A stretch of DNA of 64,000 nucleotides, from positions 1-64,000 of the forward strand of contig JAKCPI010012714.1 in NCBI GenBank assembly GCA_023213315.1, given 5' to 3'. How positions within the stretch are numbered: position 1 is the first letter of the stretch; every line of letters starts with the position of its first letter. Below, piece by piece: positions 63,297 to 64,000 of this stretch. Under the pieces are notes generated by a model that was not told the DNA's origin, did no database searches, and worked only from the letters and a program-made list of their open reading frames with translations. This DNA comes from Euborellia annulipes (lineage: Eukaryota > Arthropoda > Insecta > Dermaptera > Anisolabididae). Made by a program: the position numbers and the translations under genes.

Positions 63297-63328
63297 ACGT
63301 TTCGGCGATCAATTGTACCTTCTTCATT
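63297..63328 (-). repeat. Hammerhead-like PLE junction
   Basis: Minus strand: ATGAAGA, A, GG-loop-CC, GAAACGT, then TAAGC. Only two strong stem pairs plus a wobble pair. The flank is TTTGTCA / TACAAGAA-type sequence. Confidence 0.5.
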
Positions 63329-63339
63329 GACAAAAATAT

Positions 63340-64000
63340 TGTTTCCATTGACAACAACCAACTTAAATTCGTTTTTCTTTTGTTCGTTCTTTTTTTCGAT
63401 TTAAATAAGAGAAAGAAAGAAAAAAAATGAATAGATTAAAAATGAAGAAACTCCAAGGACAACGATACGCTGGCCGTGTTAGAAATTTCTCGCCGAAAGA
63501 GAGAAGAGAAAAGATTCCGAATGGCGCCAATCGGGACAGATTTTGATGTCACAAGAACAAGTAGTGACCTTTCTGGCGACATAACAAAAAAAAAAAGAAA
63601 ATTTAACAATAAATTGAGAAATATTCTTCTTAAAAGGATCCATTCTTGGAGTCAGAGCTGGACTGGAAACACATTTAGGCCCGGGAAATATCGGAGACGT
63701 AGGCCCACAATATTAAATTTAAGGAGAAAAATTACAAACAAGTACAATAGTCATTTAAAACTTTAAATATATTTGAGGGCCCACGAGGATATTACCGGAG
63801 TCCCAGTGGGCCTGGACTGCACTGCTTGGAGTTGTGTTATATTGGTGCCATTTAAGTATAACGAAAGCAAAATTTTTGACTTTTTTAGACATTTATCAGC
63901 AAATCATTAATTAACCCCCTCTCCCTTGATTGCATAAACATTTTTCGTTAGATCTTTTTTTTTTTTTTTGAAGGGAAAAAACGCACTTCTTTTTTTTTAA
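63340..64000. other. No gene supported at the window end
   Basis: A 96-codon plus-strand frame at 63476-63766 is Arg/Lys-rich without a known motif. It overlaps a GGGCCCACGAGG / AGGCCCACA segment resembling a hAT-type remnant. Confidence 0.3.

Noticed and set aside
63476..63766. 96-residue basic frame
   Set aside because: Arg/Lys-rich composition, no motif, no splice context, and overlap with repeat-like sequence.

Overview
The window is eukaryotic, AT-rich and intron-containing, and most likely comes from an arthropod. Copepod-like genomes of this sort are AT-rich and transposon-dense, but nothing here fixes the species. Three protein-coding loci can be supported by phase-consistent splice sites. 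Nearly everything else is mobile DNA, much of it nested, and many insertions can be proven from exact target-site duplications (TSDs).

Genes. (1) A small plus-strand gene (last two exons 3525-3776 and 4451-4894) encodes a secreted-looking His/Gln/Gly/Pro-rich protein. (2) A minus-strand gene (exons between 25424 and 21941) encodes a Gly-rich, probably secreted protein. (3) A large minus-strand gene has at least 12 phase-consistent exons from 44614 down to 31400, plus a possible further one at 57300-57406. It encodes a Pro/Gln-rich protein ending in a roughly 1000-residue acidic exon. Its hallmark is five copies of an SRxFRxLQ-type motif, like the QSRSFRIL segment of ZASP/LDB3-type PDZ-LIM muscle proteins. 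Its 5' end is not identified. One Gln-repeat exon carries a one-base frameshift.

Mobile DNA by region. 0-5 kb: an unclassified element called R1 here (hairpin at each end), and tRNA-derived SINEs. 5.97-19.65 kb: a mirrored Penelope-like (PLE) retroelement remnant with a GIY-YIG endonuclease. It is broken by a hAT element (8316-14870), which is itself broken by a composite hAT-flanked block (8508-14681) carrying THAP and SWIM zinc-finger gene fragments. The other PLE arm is broken by a TA-flanked mariner-like element (15589-19264) holding a Transib-like element (CACAGTG ends, CGTCG duplication) and a hAT that contains a smaller hAT. 20-30 kb: more hATs, SINEs, gene 2 and a long poly-G run. 31-45 kb: gene 3 with intronic elements. 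45-64 kb: foldback elements, including a Harbinger-like one with mirrored tRNA-like units, hAT MITEs that embed R1 sequence, a possible LTR fragment, and a mariner transposase fragment.

Recurring signal. At least a dozen PLE-type junctions carry a motif of the form CUGANGA, one base, a stem, then GAAACGU. The stem sequence differs between copies but keeps pairing, as expected for a hammerhead-like ribozyme. One copy has a hAT inserted exactly in the loop of that stem. R1, this covarying motif, the composite hAT block and the nested stack are the points most worth follow-up.
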